From: Candidatus Phaeomarinobacter ectocarpi | GTDB lineage: Bacteria > Pseudomonadota > Alphaproteobacteria > CGMCC-115125 | Length of the DNA stretch: 64,000 nt | NCBI RefSeq assembly: GCF_000689395.1 | Contig: NZ_HG966617.1 | Coordinates: forward strand, 3,198,721-3,262,720 | Direction: 5' to 3' | Shown: piece after piece, positions 50,644-60,270 of the stretch | Layout: each line of letters begins with the position of its first letter | Position numbering within the stretch: position 1 is the first letter of the stretch | Made by a program: the position numbers and the translations under genes | Notes under the pieces: model-generated | The model's input: only the letters and a program-made list of their open reading frames with translations | The model's database searches: none | Told to the model about the DNA's origin: nothing

Positions 50644-52002
50644 ATGACCAGCGAAACACCACCCACCGCCCTCGCCTTGGGCCGCGCCATTGCCGCTGGC
50701 ACACAGGACCCCCGTGACCTGGTGGAAGACTACGCAGGCCGGATTGCCGACGCAGACCCGGACGCCCGCATCTTCTATCGCCGTACCTTTGACCGCGCGC
50801 GCAGCGAAGCCACAGCATCCCATGAAAGAGCCAAAGCAGGCCTCTGCCGCTCACCAGTGGACGGCGTGCCCCTGTCTTGGAAGGACCTGTTCGACAGCGG
50901 CGGTGACGAGACGACCGCCGGGTCAAAGATGCTGGCGGGACGCACGCCCCGACATGACGCCACCGCCCTGGCCCGCCTGACGGCAGCAGGCACGATCTGC
51001 CTTGGCAAGACGGCCATGACCGAACTGGCGTTTTCCGGGCTGGGCATCAATCCCGTCATGGGCACACCGGCCAACGCCCATGACAGCAACGTCGAGCGTG
51101 TGCCTGGCGGATCATCCTCCGGCGCGGGTGTCAGTCTGGCGCGCGATCTGTGTGTCGCCTCAATTGGAACAGACACCGGCGGCTCTGTGCGCATTCCAGC
51201 CGCCTGGAACGGCGTTGTCGGGTTCAAACCAAGCCACGGCATTATTCCATCTGACGGCGTGGTGCCCTTGTGTCCGACCCTCGACACCATCGGTCCCCTC
51301 ACACGGGATGTGTCCGATGCGGCCTGCCTCTTTTCACTGCTCTCGGGCACCTCTCCCCTGTCATTGGACGACGAGACGCTCAATGGGCGGACACTTCTCA
51401 TGCCCAGGGATGTCGTCTTTGATGACGCGGACCCGGGCGTCGCACAATGCATTGAGAGCGCCGTTGATGTGCTCGCCAAAGCGGGGGCCACAATCCGTCA
51501 TGAGGCTGTTGAGCCTCTCACGCAGATGAATGCCCTGACATGGGACCGCGGCATATCCCTCGCAGCCGTTGAGGCGTGGGCGGTGTGGGGTGACACCATT
51601 CGTGCGCATGGCGATCTCATGTATGCGCCCGTCCGCACGCGCTTTGAAGGTGGTGCCAAACCACTGGCTGCGGACGTTTGGAAACTGGCGAGGGAACGCG
51701 CAGCGTTGCGCGCAAAGCTGTCGGACCAGCTGGCCGGTATGGACGCCATTGTCATGCCGACCATCCCCATCGACCCACCGCCGATTACGGAACTTGAAGA
51801 TGGCGGCCCGGCCTATGACCGTGCCAACAGGCTGGCACTGCGTAACACGACGCTAGGCAATCAGCTGGACATATGCGCCATCACACTGCCCGCAGGCACA
51901 AGCGCTGCCGGGTTGCCTGTGGGCTTGATGCTGATGGCCCCCAAGGGTCGGGATGCGCGGTTGTTGCGTCTGGCCCGCGCCGTCGAAAAAGCGCTTTCCT
52001 GA
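50644..52002 (+). CDS. Amidase (amidase-signature family)
   Basis: 452 residues. The Ser-cisSer-Lys catalytic machinery is visible: VPLSWKDLFDSGGDETTAG contains the catalytic Lys, and ERVPGGSSSGAGVSLARD followed by GTDTGGSVRIPAAWNGVVGFKPSHG contains the two serines. It hydrolyses carboxamides; GatA-like function is unlikely without GatB/C neighbours. Divergent from the UbiH-like gene across 110 bp. Cytoplasmic; substrate unknown. Confidence 0.92.
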   Translation: MTSETPPTALALGRAIAAGTQDPRDLVEDYAGRIADADPDARIFYRRTFDRARSEATASHERAKAGLCRSPVDGVPLSWKDLFDSGGDETTAGSKMLAGRTPRHDATALARLTAAGTICLGKTAMTELAFSGLGINPVMGTPANAHDSNVERVPGGSSSGAGVSLARDLCVASIGTDTGGSVRIPAAWNGVVGFKPSHGIIPSDGVVPLCPTLDTIGPLTRDVSDAACLFSLLSGTSPLSLDDETLNGRTLLMPRDVVFDDADPGVAQCIESAVDVLAKAGATIRHEAVEPLTQMNALTWDRGISLAAVEAWAVWGDTIRAHGDLMYAPVRTRFEGGAKPLAADVWKLARERAALRAKLSDQLAGMDAIVMPTIPIDPPPITELEDGGPAYDRANRLALRNTTLGNQLDICAITLPAGTSAAGLPVGLMLMAPKGRDARLLRLARAVEKALS

Positions 52003-52098
52003 AGCCGGCCGGAAGTTTCATTTGCGTGTCGCTGACTGAGACAGCACGTCAAATATGTCCGTGTCTCCGGACTTGATCCGGAGCCTACTCGCAAACGA

Positions 52099-52130
52099 AA
52101 ACGGGCGCTGGATTTCTCCAGCGCCCGTTT
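52099..52130 (-). terminator. Strong hairpin terminator of the PQQ dehydrogenase gene
   Basis: A perfect 14-bp stem, AAACGGGCGCTGGA (52099-52112) and TCCAGCGCCCGTTT (52117-52130), with loop TTTC. On the minus strand it follows the stop at 52157 and is followed by TTTTCGTTT; it could also end the convergent amidase transcript. Confidence 0.8.
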
Positions 52131-52156
52131 CCTGTCATCCGTAGGCGGATGATGTT

Positions 52157-54460
52157 CTAACCGTCCTGCGAGCCGTCCGCGAGAGCCGCTTTGCGGTCTT
52201 CACGGGCACGCGAGACGATGTAGCCATAGATCAGATCCAGATCTTCGTCGGAATGAAGATCAGAGAACTTGGCCATGCCCTGGTGGGCCAGCATGCCGTC
52301 CGCAACAATGGACTTGAAGTTCTCATGGATCACCGGAGACATCCGCCGCAAGTCGGGGATCACACCCGGCGAGACAGCCAGGGCACCGTGACACAGGGCA
52401 CACGTTCCCATGAACAACTGACCACCCTTGCGGATCTCGGCTGACGTCAACTGCACGTCCGTAGGAGGCTCTGGAATGTCGAGGTTCTTCACGACAACTT
52501 CCGGATATGCAGCCTCACCGCCAACCTTGAAGACCAGCAGCCGGCCTTCATTGCCATACTTGGCGGCCGCAGCCGTACGTGCGTCACCGGCCGTGATGGC
52601 AGCGCCACCCCAACCCAGAAGCACCGACACATACTGCTCGCCATCTACTGAGTAAGTGATGGGCGGCGCGATGATGCCCGTCTTGGTCTCGATCTCGAGG
52701 AGCTGTTCACCGTTGTCCGCCCGGTAGGCGCGGAACAGACCGTCACCGGTTCCCTGGAAAACAAGATTGCCGCCGGTCGTCAGAACGCCGCCATTCCAGT
52801 GATCCTTGTGGATGATCGCCCAGGCTTCTTCCTGTTTGACCGGATCCCAGGCCTTGAGCACACCGCGGTTGTAGGGGAGGTCCCCTTCCGCTTCGATCGT
52901 ATCGATGATCGTGTCGTAATACGCGTCCCACTTCATACCGGTGTTCCACCAGCGTTCGCGGATTTCGTGCACTTCGTTCGAGTCGGCATAGATGCCGAAG
53001 GTTTCCATCGCCGGGATGTAGACAAGGCCCGTATCCGGATTGAAAGCCATGGGATGCCAGTTATGGCCGCCGATGGCACTGGGCATCACGATCTTGGTTT
53101 CATCCTCATAATCAGAGGACGTGTTTTCAACCGGCCGGCCTGTTTCCAGATCAACATGGCTGGCCCAGTCAACAATGGTGTATTTTTCAGCCGAGATAAG
53201 CTCGCCGGTCACCCGGTCCAACACATAAAAGAACCCGTTCTTGGGCGCCTGCATGGCGACCTTGCGCATCTCACCGTCAATTTCCATGTCGGCGAGGATG
53301 ATGTGCTGGGTCGCAGTGTAGTCCCACGTATCGCCCGGTGTGGTCTGATAGTGCCACTTCAATTCACCCGTGTCCGGGTCGACTGCGAGGATCGACGACA
53401 GGTAGAGATTGTCGCCACCGCCCGGAGACCGCACATAGCGCGACCACGGCGAGCCGTTGCCGGTACCGACATAAAGCGTGTTCAACTCAGGATCGAAAAC
53501 CATCGAGTCCCAGGTCGTTCCGCCGCCACCGACTTCCCACCATGCGGGGCCTTCATAGCCTTCGCCCATGGACCAGGTCGCCATGGCAGCTTCGAGTGCA
53601 GGGCTCTCTGCAGGATCGTCCGGGTTCCCCGGAACGGTGTAGAAGCGCCACAGCTGCTCGCCTGTGTTGGCGTCATAGGCTGTGAAGTACCCGCGCACAC
53701 CAAGCTCAGCACCACCATTGCCGATGATGACCTTGCCGTTGATGACGCGTGGCGCGCCGGTGATTGTGTAAGGCGGTGTGTTGTTGATCGTATCAACCTG
53801 CCAGACCGGATCGCCGGTCTTTGCATCCAGTGCGTGAAGGCGGCCATCGAAGGAGGCGACATAAACCTTGCCGTCCCACACAGCGACGCCGCGGTTCACG
53901 ACATCACAGCACCCATAGCGGCCCCACTCACCGGGGACCTCTGGATCGAATGTCCAGAGCTCTTCGCCCGTGCGTGCATCAAGGGCGTGGGTAATGCCCC
54001 AGTTGCCCGTGAGGAACATGTAGCCGTCCACCACGATGGGCGACGCTTCAAGACCGCGGTTCGTGTACATCTCATAGGACCAGGCCAGGCCCAGGTCTGA
54101 AACGTTGTCGGTGTTGATCTGGTCAAGCGGCGAGTAGCGCTGCTCGGAATATGTCCGGCCATGGGCCAGCCAGTTATGTGGCTCATCGTCGGCTGCGACA
54201 ATGCGGGCCTTGGTGATCTTGGTAGCCGCTTCAACAGACGGTCTGGCAGCATCCGCTTCAACAACAGGTGTTGGCGGTACTGCTTCCACATCAGCTGCCG
54301 ATGCGTCTGCACCAGCAGGTGCAGGTGCTTCAGCAACAGCAGGTGCCGGCGCATCGCCACGCTCCGGTGACAGCACGAGCGCTGACACAACAAAGACAGC
54401 ACCAATCGCCAGGCCGGCAACAACTGGGGTCACTGACCCCGGGCCCTTCCAGTAACTCAT
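52157..54460 (-). CDS. PQQ-dependent alcohol dehydrogenase with fused cytochrome c (quinohaemoprotein)
   Basis: 767 residues. Residues about 10-30 are a hydrophobic anchor, followed by an Ala/Pro-rich linker (about 33-70), then an eight-bladed propeller PQQ domain from HNWLAHGRTYSEQRYSPLDQ. The adjacent cysteine pair in YGCCDVVNRG is a hallmark of PQQ alcohol dehydrogenases, and propeller repeats such as ALDARTGEELW recur. The C-terminus carries a c-type cytochrome with CALCHGALAV (haem site, about residue 690) and a distal Met. It oxidises alcohols in the periplasm and passes electrons to a cytochrome c or quinone. It could follow CYP153-made alcohols (inference). PQQ synthesis genes are not in this window. 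Single gene with its own terminator. Confidence 0.93.
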   Translation of the reverse strand: MSYWKGPGSVTPVVAGLAIGAVFVVSALVLSPERGDAPAPAVAEAPAPAGADASAADVEAVPPTPVVEADAARPSVEAATKITKARIVAADDEPHNWLAHGRTYSEQRYSPLDQINTDNVSDLGLAWSYEMYTNRGLEASPIVVDGYMFLTGNWGITHALDARTGEELWTFDPEVPGEWGRYGCCDVVNRGVAVWDGKVYVASFDGRLHALDAKTGDPVWQVDTINNTPPYTITGAPRVINGKVIIGNGGAELGVRGYFTAYDANTGEQLWRFYTVPGNPDDPAESPALEAAMATWSMGEGYEGPAWWEVGGGGTTWDSMVFDPELNTLYVGTGNGSPWSRYVRSPGGGDNLYLSSILAVDPDTGELKWHYQTTPGDTWDYTATQHIILADMEIDGEMRKVAMQAPKNGFFYVLDRVTGELISAEKYTIVDWASHVDLETGRPVENTSSDYEDETKIVMPSAIGGHNWHPMAFNPDTGLVYIPAMETFGIYADSNEVHEIRERWWNTGMKWDAYYDTIIDTIEAEGDLPYNRGVLKAWDPVKQEEAWAIIHKDHWNGGVLTTGGNLVFQGTGDGLFRAYRADNGEQLLEIETKTGIIAPPITYSVDGEQYVSVLLGWGGAAITAGDARTAAAAKYGNEGRLLVFKVGGEAAYPEVVVKNLDIPEPPTDVQLTSAEIRKGGQLFMGTCALCHGALAVSPGVIPDLRRMSPVIHENFKSIVADGMLAHQGMAKFSDLHSDEDLDLIYGYIVSRAREDRKAALADGSQDG

Positions 54461-55268
<808 letters not shown>

Positions 55269-55297
55269 GAGATTTCGTGTGAGAGGAGAAATCTACT

Positions 55298-56632
55298 ATG
55301 GATAACCTGAAGAAACTCTGGGGCCTCGCCATTGCGGCAGCGCTCACAAGCGTGATGCTGGTAGACCCAGCACTCGCACAGGAAGAGGCACCGCCCTCGA
55401 CCTCACCTGAAGAAGCCTATTTCGTATTCAACACATTGCTCTTCCTCATTGGCGGCTTCCTCGTCATGTGGATGGCAGCTGGCTTTGCCATGCTGGAAGC
55501 AGGCCTCGTGCGTTCAAAGAACGTGGCCATGCAGTGCACCAAGAACATCGCGTTGTTCTCAATCGCCGGTCTCATGTACTGGCTGGTTGGCTACAACCTG
55601 ATGTATGACGGCGTCGATGGTGGTTACCTCGGCTCCTTCACATGGTTCGCTCATCCTGAGCACGGTGCTGAAGATCTGACATATGCCGCTGGCACATCTG
55701 ACTGGTTCTTCCAGATGGTGTTCTGCGCAACCACCGCGTCCATCGTGTCCGGTACGGTTGCTGAGCGCATCAAGCTGTGGCCGTTCCTGATCTTCGTTGC
55801 CATCCTGACCGGCTTCATCTACCCGATCCAGGCTTCCTGGCAGTGGGGCGGCGGCTGGCTTTCAGAAGCTGGCTTCTCCGACTTTGCTGGTTCTACCCTC
55901 GTGCACTCCACGGGTGGCTGGGCAGCTCTTGTTGGTGCCATCATCCTTGGTGCCCGTTCAGGCAAGTACGGTCCTGATGGCCAGATCAACGCGATCCCTG
56001 GTTCATCACTGCCACTCGCCACACTGGGTACGTTCATCCTGTGGCTCGGCTGGTTCGGCTTCAATGGTGGTTCACAGCTTGCCCTTGGTACGCTGGGCGA
56101 CGCCTCTGACGTGAGCCGCATCTTTGCCAACACCAACATTGCAGCTGCTGCAGGTTGTGTTGTGGCAATGGTCCTGACCCAGGTCATCTACAAGAAGGTC
56201 GACCTGACCATGGCACTGAACGGTGCACTTGCTGGTCTCGTCTCCATCACCGCTGAGCCTCTGACGCCAACCTTCGCGTCTGCTGCTCTGATTGGTGGTG
56301 CAGGTGGCATCATCGTGGTTCTCACGGTGCCGCTTCTTGACCGTCTCCACATCGACGATGTTGTCGGCGCCATCCCGGTTCACCTGTTCGCAGGCATCTG
56401 GGGCACAATGGCAGTTCCGCTCACCAATGGTGACACGAACTTCGCTGCACAGTTCATCGGTGTTGCATCTATCGGCGCCTTCGTAGTGGTAGCCAGCCTG
56501 CTGTTCTGGCTGATCCTCCGCTTCACGATTGGCATCCGGGCATCTGCTGAGGAAGAGATGGAGGGTCTCGACCGCTCCGAACTCGGCCTCGAAGCCTACC
56601 CGGAATTTGGTCGCGGTTCGCAGACCATCTAA
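55298..56632 (+). CDS. amtB: Ammonium transporter AmtB
   Basis: 444 residues with an N-terminal signal peptide (to about residue 28, ALA-Q) and eleven hydrophobic helices. Signature DFAGSTLVHSTGGWAALVGAI carries the first pore histidine and GAIPVHLFAGIWGT the second. AmtB conducts ammonium as a trimer in the inner membrane and is gated by GlnK, encoded just upstream. The ribosome site GAGAGGAGA lies ahead of the ATG. A terminator follows at 56742. Confidence 0.95.
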   Translation: MDNLKKLWGLAIAAALTSVMLVDPALAQEEAPPSTSPEEAYFVFNTLLFLIGGFLVMWMAAGFAMLEAGLVRSKNVAMQCTKNIALFSIAGLMYWLVGYNLMYDGVDGGYLGSFTWFAHPEHGAEDLTYAAGTSDWFFQMVFCATTASIVSGTVAERIKLWPFLIFVAILTGFIYPIQASWQWGGGWLSEAGFSDFAGSTLVHSTGGWAALVGAIILGARSGKYGPDGQINAIPGSSLPLATLGTFILWLGWFGFNGGSQLALGTLGDASDVSRIFANTNIAAAAGCVVAMVLTQVIYKKVDLTMALNGALAGLVSITAEPLTPTFASAALIGGAGGIIVVLTVPLLDRLHIDDVVGAIPVHLFAGIWGTMAVPLTNGDTNFAAQFIGVASIGAFVVVASLLFWLILRFTIGIRASAEEEMEGLDRSELGLEAYPEFGRGSQTI

Positions 56633-56741
56633 CCGAACACTTCGCCACCGGGTGGGATCCCCTCCCGGTGGCACCTTTGTTCCCTCGCCCTGATTGGTTC
56701 TCACCCTTGGGGACCGCGTGAAGGGCAACCTCCCAACTTCC

Positions 56742-56775
56742 AAAGGCCCGGTGGCATGTCCCCCGGGCCTTTTTC
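56742..56775 (+). terminator. Terminator of the glnK-amtB operon
   Basis: Stem AAAGGCCCGG (56742-56751) with CCGGGCCTTT (56763-56772) followed by TTC, a typical rho-independent form. Confidence 0.85.
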
Positions 56776-56800
56776 TTGTGCCTGATCAAAAATCGACCTC

Positions 56801-56865
56801 TGCACAAACTTTCATCTGACTGCCTAGTTTTTCTGCCCACTAATTGGGCGGTCAATGTTTGTGCA
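56801..56865. promoter_or_regulatory. NtrC-like half sites and dyad upstream of the second amt gene
   Basis: TGCACAAAC (56801-56809) and GTTTGTGCA (56857-56865) are perfect inverses; between them GCCCA-N5-TGGGC (56835-56849) is another dyad. TGCACA halves recall the site upstream of glnK, suggesting shared nitrogen control. Confidence 0.5.
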
Positions 56866-56938
56866 ACTTGACTGGGCAACAGGCATTGAGGTGTTAGTCT
56901 TTTGTTAACATTAGGCTTTCAATGCCTCATTGTTAGGC

Positions 56939-56953
56939 TGGCACGCCGCTTGA
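56939..56953 (+). promoter_or_regulatory. Possible sigma54 promoter of the second amt gene
   Basis: TGGCACG-N4-TTGA resembles the -24/-12 consensus TGGCACG-N4-TTGC, with a C to A change in the critical -12 GC. It lies about 100 bp before the gene. Weak call. Confidence 0.4.
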
Positions 56954-57052
56954 GTACCTCAATCGGTTCTGACCACAACAACATAGCTGCCGCCCCACCC
57001 AACAACTGGGTGTGCAGGCAAGGCAGCACACTCGCCTGGAGGGGGAACACCC

Positions 57053-58321
57053 ATGGGAGATCTGGACCCGGCCGCCGTATCTACGGCGCTGACCGGTGCT
57101 GACGTATTCTTTGTACTGATCGGCGCTATTCTGGTTTTTGCAATGCACGGGGGCTTCGCATTTCTTGAAGTCGGTACCGTTCGCCGCAAAAACCAGGTGA
57201 ATGCACTTGTGAAAATTCTGGTGGATTTTTCTATCTCCACCATCACCTATTTCTTCATCGGCTACATGGTCGCCTATGGCACGACATTCTTCATGTCTGC
57301 CGCCATCCTGTCCGGCAACGCGCCCGGCCCCGATGGTGTCGCCTTTGCCTCGTCCGGCCTTGACCTGGTGAAGTTCTTCTTCCTTGCAACATTTGCGGCA
57401 GCCATTCCCGCCATCATTTCAGGCGGCATTGCCGAGCGCGCAAAGTTCTGGCCACAGGCCATGGCCACCGCGGTCATCGTTGGCCTCATTTATCCCTTCT
57501 TTGAAGGCATGGTGTGGGGCGGCAATTACGGCCTGCAGGATTTCATGGAGGCCAATTTCGGCGCGCAGTTCCATGACTTTGCAGGCTCAGTGGTTGTCCA
57601 CGCCGTTGGCGGCTGGATCGCGCTTGGCGCCGTGCTGGTGCTCGGTCCACGCCTTGGTCGTTACAAGCCCGGCCAGTCATCAGCGCAGGGCATTCCGCCC
57701 TCCAACATTCCCTGGCTCGCCATGGGGTCCTGGATGCTCTGCATCGGTTGGTTCGGCTTCAACGTCATGACGGCCGGTTCCCTTGAAGGTGTGTCGGGCC
57801 TCGTTGCCCTCAACTCCCTCATGGCAATGGTCGGCGGCGTCATGGCAGCCGTCATTGCCGGCAGAAACGATCCGGGCTTCGTTCACAACGGTGCACTTGC
57901 AGGCCTTGTTGCTGTGTGTGCCGGCTCGGATGTGATGCACCCGATCGGCTCCCTCATCACCGGTGGTGTTGCCGGTGCCCTGTTCGTCATTACCTTCCAG
58001 CTGGCGCAGAACCGCTGGAAGATTGATGACGTGCTGGGCGTGTGGCCACTTCATGGTATTTGCGGTGCCTGGGGCGGTATCGCCTGCGGCATCTTCGGCC
58101 TTGAAGCACTGGGCGGACTTGGCGGCGTCACCCTGGCCGCACAATTTGTGGGGACGGTTATCGGTGCGGGTTACGCGCTGGTACTTGGCTATGCTCTTTA
58201 CGGTGCACTCAATGCCACCATCGGCATCCGCATGTCACCGGAGGATGAAGAGCGCGGCGCGGATCTTTCGATCCACTCCATCTCTGCCTATCCAGAAGAG
58301 GACCTGACCTCCCGCTCCTAA
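57053..58321 (+). CDS. Second ammonium transporter (Amt family)
   Basis: 422 residues with eleven hydrophobic helices and no clear cleaved signal peptide, differing from the first AmtB at the N-terminus (ADVFFVLIGAILVFAMHGGF). The pore region HDFAGSVVVHAVGGWIALGAV and WPLHGICGAWGGIA carry both pore histidines. It is clearly a paralogue rather than a copy. It follows the glnK-amtB unit with its own nitrogen-type regulatory sites. It may serve as a high-affinity transporter or sensor; that is inference. It ends overlapping the convergent gene by 4 bp. Confidence 0.93.
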   Translation: MGDLDPAAVSTALTGADVFFVLIGAILVFAMHGGFAFLEVGTVRRKNQVNALVKILVDFSISTITYFFIGYMVAYGTTFFMSAAILSGNAPGPDGVAFASSGLDLVKFFFLATFAAAIPAIISGGIAERAKFWPQAMATAVIVGLIYPFFEGMVWGGNYGLQDFMEANFGAQFHDFAGSVVVHAVGGWIALGAVLVLGPRLGRYKPGQSSAQGIPPSNIPWLAMGSWMLCIGWFGFNVMTAGSLEGVSGLVALNSLMAMVGGVMAAVIAGRNDPGFVHNGALAGLVAVCAGSDVMHPIGSLITGGVAGALFVITFQLAQNRWKIDDVLGVWPLHGICGAWGGIACGIFGLEALGGLGGVTLAAQFVGTVIGAGYALVLGYALYGALNATIGIRMSPEDEERGADLSIHSISAYPEEDLTSRS

Positions 58322-58689
58322 GCAGGAACAGGCATACCAACATCGTTGAGTGGATGGCCCGGTCGCGTCAGCGGTCGGGCCATTCGCGTTTCAGCACCAG
58401 ACAAATGCCCCGACATCGCAGCAAAATCCTTGCGGGCAAACCGTGCCCCGACAGACGCGTGGTGTGACAGCACCACCCGTTGGACGACGAGCCGGCGCAA
58501 CTTCGTGCCGCCCCACACAACCAGTCCAACACCAAGGATACCAAGATCGATCAGCAACGCCTGCAATGCATCAAACCCCGATGCCACCGCGCCGCAAAGG
58601 ATGTAGATCGACGCAAACCCGGCAGCAAAAGCAAGCATGCCGCCCAGATGGGTTGCCCAATCGTCAGCTTTCGTCGTTTCTGCACGCAT
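58318..58689 (-). CDS. Hypothetical membrane protein
   Basis: 123 residues with two hydrophobic helices (about 15-40 and 42-60) followed by a soluble, Arg/His-rich tail (LRRLVVQRVVLSHHASVGAR). No family recognised. Start at ATG 58689 has GGGAGG; an in-frame codon at 58749 is possible. Its stop overlaps the convergent amt gene. Confidence 0.6.
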   Translation of the reverse strand: MRAETTKADDWATHLGGMLAFAAGFASIYILCGAVASGFDALQALLIDLGILGVGLVVWGGTKLRRLVVQRVVLSHHASVGARFARKDFAAMSGHLSGAETRMARPLTRPGHPLNDVGMPVPA

Positions 58690-59014
58690 CGCACCTGACC
58701 TCCCGTCTTGATGACAGTTCGCCTTAACGTCGATGTGACCTTGAGACAAAGGCTACGGGGTGCGACTTGCACATTCGCTGAAGAGCACAGTTGCAATTCG
58801 TTCAACTTCTAATCATTCCACACACCACCCGATCGAAATCGTGGTTTCAGCCGCCCGATAGCCGCTGTGTGCCCAGTGTGTTCCCAGCGTTAACAATGCG
58901 TTAACGCTAAAGACGCAGGCTGCAAAAGCTGGCCGTTTTCCGTCGAAAACAGGCCTCAAAGCCTATGACTTTTTCCATGCGGTCCTGGCGCGCGCCCTGA
59001 GCTAAGCCCTGACC
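58690..59014. other. Intergenic region before dapC
   Basis: 325 bp. It holds a perfect CtrA-type site (58890-58904), described separately, within the longer inverted repeat AGCGTTAAC-N5-GTTAACGCT (58886-58908), and a GTTTTC/GAAAAC hairpin (58935-58950). No gene is called. Confidence 0.6.
58890..58904. promoter_or_regulatory. CtrA-type binding site TTAA-N7-TTAA
   Basis: TTAA-CAATGCG-TTAA matches the alphaproteobacterial CtrA full-site consensus exactly, embedded in a 9-bp perfect inverted repeat. It lies about 110 bp upstream of the dapC GTG, the first gene before ftsK. Confidence 0.6.
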
Positions 59015-60268
59015 GTGAAAACGCTTAACACCCCGTCGCTGAAAGCCCCGGATTTGTCAGATACGCCGACCTATCTCACCCGTTTTGACGGCATGCCGGA
59101 ATCGCCTTTTGCGCGATTGCGGGCCCTTTTGGACGGCATTGAGGCCGGCAGCCGGACCATAAATCTGTCCCTCGGCGAACCCCGTCACCCCCAGCCTGAC
59201 TTCGTGATGCCGGCCCTGACCGCAGCATCCGCAGGTTTTGGAAAATACCCCCCGGCTCTTGGCACCCCTGAGTTTCGGGCGGCCTGCGCGGGCTGGCTGG
59301 ACCGGCGCTACGACCTTGAAGGCGTGATAGATGCCAACGCCATGGTGTTGCCCGCCAATGGCACCCGCGAAGCCCTGTTCAACATCGGACAGGTGATCGC
59401 GCCGGCAAGCAAGATGAGCAGCCGGACATCTGACCGACCAACATTCCTCCTGCCCAACCCGTTTTATCAATGCTACGCCGCCGCCGCGCTGGGTGCAGGC
59501 GCGGACCCGGTCTATCTCAACACCACCGTCGAGACCGGCCACTTGCCGGACCTCGACGCCCTGTCAGACAAAGAGCTGGACCGCGCAGCAGCGCTCTACA
59601 TCTGCTCCCCTGCCAATCCGCAGGGCGCCGCCGCCGATACGGCCTATTGGGTCAAGCTCATCACGCTGGCGCGCGCGCACAACATCACGATTGTTGCGGA
59701 TGAGTGCTATGCGGACATCTACACGGGCACACCTCCAACGGGCATTCTGGAAGCCGCCCACAAAGCCGGGCTTGGCTTTGCCAACATCATCACCTTCCAC
59801 TCTTTGTCCAAGCGCAACAATCTGCCTGGTCTGCGTTCTGGGTTTTCAGCCGGTGATCCTGACCTGACATCCGCCTTTGCCAAATTCCGAAATCTTGCAG
59901 CACCGCAGGTTCCCCTCCCTGTGATGGCCGTGAGCATCGCCGCGTGGAACGATGACGCAGACGCTGCGGCCAACCGCGCGCTGTATGACGCAAAGTTTTC
60001 AGCCGCTGAACGCATCATCGGCAATCGCTTCGGTTTCAAGCGGCCGGATGGCGGCTTCTTCCTGTGGCTTGATATGGCCGAAGCGGGCGGTGGTGAAAAA
60101 GCCGCCCTGGCCCTGTGGCAGGAGGCCGGTATTCGCGTATTGCCCGGCGGCTATCTGTCCCGGGACACCAAAGACGGCAATCCGGGTACAGACTATATTC
60201 GCATCGCCCTCGTTGGCGACGAAGAAGAAACGGCCCGCGCCCTGACCCGAATGACGGAGATCTTTTAG
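59015..60268 (+). CDS. dapC: Succinyldiaminopimelate transaminase (class I/II aminotransferase)
   Basis: 417 residues of fold-type I aminotransferases. [13 protein letters not shown] and [17 protein letters not shown] at the start, [13 protein letters not shown] (cofactor phosphate), [19 protein letters not shown], and [17 protein letters not shown] with the PLP lysine and phosphate-binding Arg are visible. The pattern of SLGEP and PNGTRE fits DapC, which makes N-succinyl-diaminopimelate for lysine and peptidoglycan. GTG start. It ends 2 bp before ftsK, so cotranscription is expected, with cell-wall supply linked to division. Confidence 0.85.
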   Translation: MKTLNTPSLKAPDLSDTPTYLTRFDGMPESPFARLRALLDGIEAGSRTINLSLGEPRHPQPDFVMPALTAASAGFGKYPPALGTPEFRAACAGWLDRRYDLEGVIDANAMVLPANGTREALFNIGQVIAPASKMSSRTSDRPTFLLPNPFYQCYAAAALGAGADPVYLNTTVETGHLPDLDALSDKELDRAAALYICSPANPQGAAADTAYWVKLITLARAHNITIVADECYADIYTGTPPTGILEAAHKAGLGFANIITFHSLSKRNNLPGLRSGFSAGDPDLTSAFAKFRNLAAPQVPLPVMAVSIAAWNDDADAAANRALYDAKFSAAERIIGNRFGFKRPDGGFFLWLDMAEAGGGEKAALALWQEAGIRVLPGGYLSRDTKDGNPGTDYIRIALVGDEEETARALTRMTEIF

Positions 60269-60270
60269 CC

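Larger units (their letters stand above)
56633..57052. other. Intergenic region between the two amt genes
   Basis: 420 bp containing the amtB terminator, a 9-bp inverted repeat spaced by 47 bp, a GCCCA/TGGGC dyad and a sigma54-like element, all described separately. The arrangement indicates that the second transporter has its own nitrogen-responsive promoter. No gene is seen. Confidence 0.6.

Noticed and set aside
52799-54100. 433-codon open frame on the plus strand
   Set aside because: It lies opposite the PQQ dehydrogenase, has no ribosome site or domain, and arises from codon bias in GC-rich DNA.
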